In this document: positions 58,621 through 64,000 of the stretch, in pieces
Layout: the number at the start of each line of letters is the position of its first letter
Position numbering within the stretch: the stretch's first letter is position 1
NCBI RefSeq assembly: GCF_041296265.1
Contig: NC_091695.1
Location: 18,149,001-18,213,000 of the forward strand
Direction: 5' to 3'
Origin: Equus caballus
Taxonomy: Eukaryota; Chordata; Mammalia; Perissodactyla; Equidae
DNA length: 64,000 nt
The notes under the pieces: generated by a model
What the model was told of the DNA's origin: nothing
Databases searched by the model: none
What the model saw: only the letters and a program-made list of their open reading frames with translations
Program-made: the position numbers and the translations under genes

Positions 58621-59220
58621 ATGACACATACCTGAATAAAGAAACACTTTCTAGTATTGAAAGATAAGCAATAAATAAATAAACATATAAAAAAGATAAA
58701 GGTACTAAAAAGAAGTTATTAAAAAAAGAAGTGATGTGGCATAGAATGACTCAGAGGCAAGGGGCCCCTTTAGATTGGCCCTTCAAAGAAGACCCAAGAA
58801 CAAGAATTTGCAGCATTTATTTAACTATGTCCAGAAATGAGAGACCATGAGCCGTGAGTCATGGGTAAAACCCCAGGAGGAATTTCTGTATGTGGTAAGG
58901 GGAATTTTATCTGACCTGAATGTGTACCATTAACTTCTCCTGACTTTTCAGACTCAAAGATAAACAACCTTAACCTATAATTAATTCAGCTTTAATTAGA
59001 GCCATGATGAAGCTAAATAAAACATTGTATACCTATATCTATGTATCTATCATCTATCCGTATCTGTCTATCCATCTATCTACCTGTCTTTCTATCTCAT
59101 CTATCTATATCATATGTATTGAAGCAAATATTACCTCAAGACGCTGAGTGAAGTTGATTGGTAGAACAAAAGCTATCTAACCAAATTTACACTAAAATAT
59201 AACTAGGCTTTTCATAGCTT
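58621..59220. repeat. Non-coding stretch with a (TCTA)n microsatellite
   Basis: 59035-59110 is an imperfect TCTA/TATC array (tatctatcatctatccg...). The rest shows no gene or recognised repeat. Confidence 0.75.
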
Positions 59221-59700
59221 ATAAGGCTATGCACAGTTGCTCCCCACTCAAACACACATCCCCGTAAATGTATCCAGTACCACATTCTGCCATGTTGCCT
59301 CTGTTTCAGTCTGAATGGCTTCTTTTTTCCCCTAGGGCCTTTCCACTAGATCTTCTTTATTCCTAAAATGTTTGTTTTCCAAGAGGTCAACATGAATGGC
59401 TCTTTGTCATTACTCAGTCTTCAGTCCAACTGCCAACTTTTGAGGGGTTTCTAATCCACCTTAACCATCCATGTAAAGCCATCCTCTTTCTCCTTGAGTT
59501 ACTATCAAACAACTCTGTTAATTTTCTTTATAGCATTTTCAAAATCTGATTTATCTATTTATTGTTTCTCTTCCAACTAGGAAACTCCATAAAAGTAGAA
59601 GCATTACTTGTTTGTTTCACTACCACATCTCTAAGCATCTGGAAAAGAAATTGACAGAATAAATTCTTAATATATATTTACTCAATAAATTACCATCATC
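59220..59700 (+). mobile_element. L2 LINE 3' end
   Basis: attctgccatgttgcctctg, cagtcttcagtccaactgccaac, tttgtttcactaccacatctctaagcat and ctcaataaatta fit L2 3' text. It is not part of the A/B/C units. Confidence 0.65.
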
Positions 59701-60689
59701 TTCACGTAACATTCTTTGGAATAAATGTGTTTGTAACAAGAAGGCTTATTAACTTGAATGCTTCTGAAATTGATGACATTCCACCTTGGTGATAAATTGA
59801 AATGGAGAATTTCAGATTAGTTTGATATATGCCAAGGTTCTTATCTGAAAACACAGAGTCATATCTAGAGAGATTAATTAGAAGGGACTTACTACATGAA
59901 ATTATAGCATAAAGAATGTTTGGAAGGGCTAGAGTCACAGATTTCAATCTGAGTGACAAGGAACAATCTACAGAAGCATACCTGACAGGACTAGCATGCT
60001 AAAGAAGATGCTTCTTCTGCTGACACCATGACCATGCTGGCACTGGCTGACTGCAAATGTGGCCACCACTGCCCTGACCTAGGAACCACTCTGACTCTGT
60101 TGACTCCATGCAAGAACCCAGCCTCAGATAACTAATTTCTAATTTAAAAACCTGCACAGATGATCCTGGTTGCAGCACCCAAGTCACATGTCTGCACCCA
60201 ATTGTCAAGAAGATCTGGAAAATGTAGTCATTTGGATTTCATGTCAGGAAAGTGGATACTACATCCTCTGGGTCACTAACAAAATGTATGGGTGCCAAAG
60301 GTTTTGGGGAGCCACACACTTCTTGTTTTCAGTATAGTTGGGGATGGAGTCTTGTGTAAAGTGTTTTACTTTATCAAATAGATAGTTGTCCTTGTTTCTG
60401 TTTGCCTTAGACATAAGGAAGAGGAGAGACATAAAAGACCACAAGTAAGTTAGTAAGCAGAAAAATTGTTGATACTATAGAGAACTATTGATATATTCAT
60501 TCAATTCTTACTGAACACCTACTCTGTAAACATTGTGCTTAGTACTCAAGCAGAAACACAAATAAATGATATATCTTGATCTTCGCATTACAGTATAGCA
60601 TATGACATTGAATCACTTTTTAAAAAGCTCTTCTATCTTACTTTCGAATTTTTTTAGATGGAAGATTTCCCAAATTGTCTAAGTGATTT
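59701..60689. other. Gene-free stretch before unit C
   Basis: Nothing supported. 60000-60260 is richer in GC (ccaccactgccctgacc, cctggttgcagcacccaag) and may be an unrecognised repeat. Short minus-strand frames here have no family features. Confidence 0.4.
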
Positions 60690-63428
60690 ACTTTCACTTT
60701 AAAAAAAATCCAGATTCCTTACTAAGCTCTGTACTGCCCTCATGAGTATGGTTCGTATTCATCTGTTCAATTTCAGTTTGCTTTCTTCTCTCCCTTCCCT
60801 ATTACCTCTATGCATACAGACCTTTCCATGTCTTGAACTTGCTAAGCTCTTTCCAATGTTGAGACTCTACATGTAACAGTGTTTCCAATGGTGGCATCAT
60901 TTTATCTTTAGAATCTCAGCTTAAACATCACCTTTAGGAAAGGTCTTTTCTGATTATGTTATCTGTAACAGAATTCTCCCTCTTATTTTCTGCCCCAATA
61001 TCTTGTTTTTCTCTGATAAGCACTGATTAAGACTATAATTACTTTATTAAGTTGCCCCCTTATTTATCATATAACTCCATTGTAAGAATATAAGGTCAAT
61101 TCAGGCAGAATCTTTTACATGGATTTTCCCCATTTTATTAGCTGCTGTGTGCTCAGTCATAGCATATTTCCTGGCATTAAAAAAAAAGGTGCTCTAAATA
61201 TTTTAAAAAATAACTGAAAATTGAATAAATAATTAATTATTTTCTCTAAATTGGTGATAAAAATTTTAACATATGTAACCATACTTCAAGGCAGAATAAA
61301 TTATTAACTAAAAGGAAAGAAACACTTGCTATGGCAAATGGGAAAATACTTGATAAATTCATCTTCACTGGAACAAAAAGACTGAGCTGACATTTCCTTC
61401 TTGAGTAGCAATAGTATCGTAATCATTCTAAACCTATTTGTTTCTCCGGGTACATCTATCTTTCTGACCCTAATTGTGTGATTTGGTATAGTAGTATGTT
61501 TACACATAGATGTACTTTTAAATTTTGTGGCAAATCCCTGTGAATTTAATTAAGCTAGAATTAGTCTTGGACATATTCCAATTCCAGGACTCAGTTATAA
61601 ATGTGGTTATAAGAAATAAAATTTCCAATGATCTTCACCCCTGTTGAGAAGAAGATGCTATCCTCTGAAGAACTGATATAAACCTTACAGGAGATCCATT
61701 ATGTTTAAAGCATTCCATAAAATAAAGCAAAAAAATCTCAAGTCAAATAGACTGGCCATACCAATACGATAGAATAAGAAGTAATAAACAATTGAATGGT
61801 ATTTTTCTGTTTTGAGTTTAGTAAGAAAGAAGTTACTCCAGAAAAATTTCCCTGGGAAATGGCTAGTTGTTATATTCCTATGTAAACATAAGATTTGCTT
61901 GTCTTTTTGATAAATTATACTAACATGATAATCTTTAGGTTTTTTTGTGTGTGTGTACCATGGAATTCCTATTAAATAACTTACAGTGTAAATGAAAGCA
62001 ATCTTCTAAATAATCAGAAAAATCCATGGAGAAAATGGAGAGACAGCCGAAACAAAATATATCCTCAAGTCATAATACAGCTTTTTGTCCTCTGTTGTCA
62101 TACTGGATGAATGAAGAACTCCAGGTCCTCTGAATAAGTTAAAACGTCTTCCTTCAGATTGTGAACAAGCCTCCATGAGGTAAGACTAACAGTAAATAAT
62201 GGGAGCCAGGCTTCACAATTGTGTGAATTTCTTCAATATGTAAGAAATTACATCACTTTGAAATAAACCATATTTGGATTCCAATCCTCATTTTATCACT
62301 TAAAATGTGTAACTTTGGGACAATGAATTAAATATTCTGAGCTTCACTTTCTTCAACTTTAAAATGGAGATTACAGATCTAGTTACAGTAAATATTAAAT
62401 GTGGTACATTAAATTGTGAGTGTATGATTGGAATCCACTGTAAGAGTTTTGAGCAGTGGAATGATATAATGACAATAAAATGTATAAGGGTTTGTTTCAG
62501 CTCCTTCAGGTGAAGAAATTCTTGGAGGGCAGAATGAATGAGGAGAACCTTGGCAGGATGCTATTGCAGTTAGCCAGGAAGGAAAGGGGGTTGGGAAATG
62601 ACCAAATTCATGATATACTAGAAAATAGACTCTAGGTTTGTTAAGGTAGCAATAAGCAATTTGAGAGTAATAAAGGAGTGAATGACACTGTGAGATTCAT
62701 TGTCTGAACAATAACATGAAGGTGGTACCATTTAATGAAATGAGAAACGCATAAGTTTATTGTGGAAAACTAAAAATTTTGTGTTTTAAATACTAAATTT
62801 GACAGACAATTGGAGATGTCCAAAATTGGAGATGTTGCATATACATGTTTGAAAATTAGGGGAGAGATAGGGCCTGGAGACACAAAATTGAAGAGCAATT
62901 ATTGGTCGCTGAGAAGTTGAATATCCATCTGAAGACCCTAACAAAAAAGTCTCAGCGAGATCTGAGACAATCCAGGACAGTGCATTTCCATTTCATAGTT
63001 TGATGTACTGAATTTGAATATGTAAATTACCTTAAAAGAATCTCAAGTATTACAGGTTTGTGACTTTACAAGTGGTGCACCTTTTTGTAGAATTCGCTTC
63101 CAGTCTTCTTTTGTTCTTTCACTTTTCCTTTAAAATTCAGCTAAAGCATTGCTTCCTCTGGGAAGCCTTCTCTGATTCCAGTTTGATTGATATATCTCTA
63201 CATTGTGACCCTTAGACTTGTGTGAATACATTTGTAAAGGCACTTATTACATTGCTCTGGAATTTAATGATCCCTCATAATGCATCATATCACTGATGAT
63301 AGGCAACTTTGTCTTATTCAACTTGATAATCACAATGTGACACATTTGACACAAATATTCTTACACATTCTATTAATTGAATGAATAAATAAAGGATTAA
63401 ACTTATAATGCATTTAAAAGTTTTCCCC

Positions 63429-63441
63429 TTAATTTTTAGGT
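63429..63441 (+). promoter_or_regulatory. Candidate 3' splice site before the OR4A coding exon
   Basis: ttaatttttaggtaaac at 63429-63445, a T-rich tract ending in AG about 43 bases before the ATG. The same position holds a T-rich AG in unit A (about 33655) and, twice, in unit B (54200 and 54334). OR genes usually splice an untranslated exon to the coding exon. Confidence 0.5.
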
Positions 63442-63483
63442 AAACTGCTTGTAATATCTGAAGTCAGCACCTATAAAGACTAG

Positions 63484-64000
63484 ATGGAACCAAAGAACAA
63501 TGTGACTTACTTTGTCCTCTTGGGCCTCACACAGAATCCAAAGGAACAGGAAGTCCTTTTTGTTATGTTTTTGCTCTTTTACATTTTGACCATGGTTGGC
63601 AACATGCTCATTGTTGTGACTGTGACTGTCAGTAAGACCCTGGACTCCCCAATGTACTTTTTGCTTGCTAGTCTATCATTTCTGGATGTCCTTTATTCCT
63701 CTTCCATTTCCCCCAGATTGATTTCAGACTTGTTCTTTGGAGAAAATACCATTTCCTTCCAATCTTGTATGACCCAGGTCTTTACAGCACATTTGTTTAG
63801 TGGATCAGAAGTCTTTCTTCTGTTGGTGATGGCCTATGACCGCTATGTTGCCATCTGTAAGCCCCTGCATTATTTGGTTATCATGAGGCGATGGGTGTAT
63901 GTTGTACTGCTAGTGGTGTCTTGTATTGGAGGTTTTCTGCACTCAGTAATTCAACTTTCCACTATTTATGGGCTCCCATTCTGTGGCCCCAATGTCATTG
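63484..64000 (+). CDS. OR4A47: Olfactory receptor, OR4A47-like, open to window end (partial)
   Basis: Odorant-sensing class II GPCR, expected in the plasma membrane of olfactory cilia and coupled to Golf. The frame from the ATG at 63484 has 172 complete codons with no stop. N terminus [18 protein letters not shown] with the usual N-glycosylation site (NVT, residues 6-8); TM1 with GNMLIVVTV (GN pair); TM2 with SPMYFLL (family PMYFFL, one change); the conserved ECL1/TM3 cysteine in [10 protein letters not shown]; the intact TM3 signature [13 protein letters not shown] at residues 113-125; KPLHY; TM4 [18 protein letters not shown]; and LPFCGPNVI in extracellular loop 2. The spacing is normal for the family. 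The 3' part is beyond the window, so intactness is not proven. It is the only one of the three tandem OR4A copies that is undamaged as far as seen. The human symbol is given by resemblance from memory; orthology is not shown. Confidence 0.9.
   Translation, partial: MEPKNNVTYFVLLGLTQNPKEQEVLFVMFLLFYILTMVGNMLIVVTVTVSKTLDSPMYFLLASLSFLDVLYSSSISPRLISDLFFGENTISFQSCMTQVFTAHLFSGSEVFLLLVMAYDRYVAICKPLHYLVIMRRWVYVVLLVVSCIGGFLHSVIQLSTIYGLPFCGPNVI

Larger units (their letters stand above)
60690..64000 (+). repeat. OR4A duplication unit C (cut by window end)
   Basis: L2 (60690-61220), the ttagtcttggacatattccaattccag block (61562), MIR (62270-62420), the gttttgagcagtgga block (62446), L2 (63070-63400) and the OR exon at 63484, in the same order and spacing as unit B. 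The closer match is to unit B (shared absence of unit A's extra pieces). Confidence 0.82.

Noticed and set aside
60259-60444. 61-codon minus-strand frame
   Set aside because: No signal, domain or repeat context; length expected by chance.

Overview
The window is vertebrate nuclear DNA from a placental mammal, most likely a horse or another perissodactyl. The main clue is nine copies of a tRNA-derived SINE of the equine ERE type (opening ggggctggcc, with an inner ttagctcagggcc block). They sit among many L1 LINEs, older L2 and MIR copies, and MaLR-type LTR relics. There are no bacterial or viral operons and no CRISPR array.

The only real genes are class II olfactory receptors (ORs) of family 4. 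Two groups are interleaved, all on the + strand. Group 1 is OR4C-like: a C-terminal end at 1-285, a pseudogene at 12898-13805 and a 5'-lacking relic at 37112-37845. Group 2 is OR4A-like, closest by memory to OR4A47: pseudogenes at 33694-34620 and 54371-55320, and an open reading frame at 63484 that runs off the right edge. This looks like the mammalian OR4A/OR4C cluster (human chromosome 11 centromeric region). An OR is a seven-transmembrane odorant receptor acting through Golf in olfactory cilia. Each is a separate single-exon coding unit, so the genes do not form a pathway together.

Layout. 1-800: OR end and flank. 800-12000: LINE territory, with a 5'-truncated L1 bounded by a 16-bp duplication, a minus-strand L1 fragment split by an ERE, and a near full-length L1 (4358-11245) with ~250-bp tandem monomers in its 5' UTR. 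12898-14157: OR4C pseudogene and flank. 14158-25845: a three-layer nest, with a CpG-rich younger L1 inside an ERE inside an older L1. 25850-28660: minus-strand L1/HAL1-type ORF1 and 5' region carrying an L1 3'-end piece and an LTR-like insert. 28690-35245: OR4A unit A. 35250-39935: old L1, OR4C relic, MIRs. 39938-51130: stacked minus-strand L1s with EREs. 51180-58100: OR4A unit B. 58100-60690: MIR, L2 and a microsatellite. 60690-64000: OR4A unit C, cut by the window edge.

The most informative structure is the threefold OR4A duplication. Each unit carries L2, MIR, L2 and an OR in the same order, and differences between units date later events. I saw no previously undescribed gene system; what is unusual here is repeat architecture and OR birth and death. 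All family assignments rest on recalled consensus sequences and reading by eye, with no database search.
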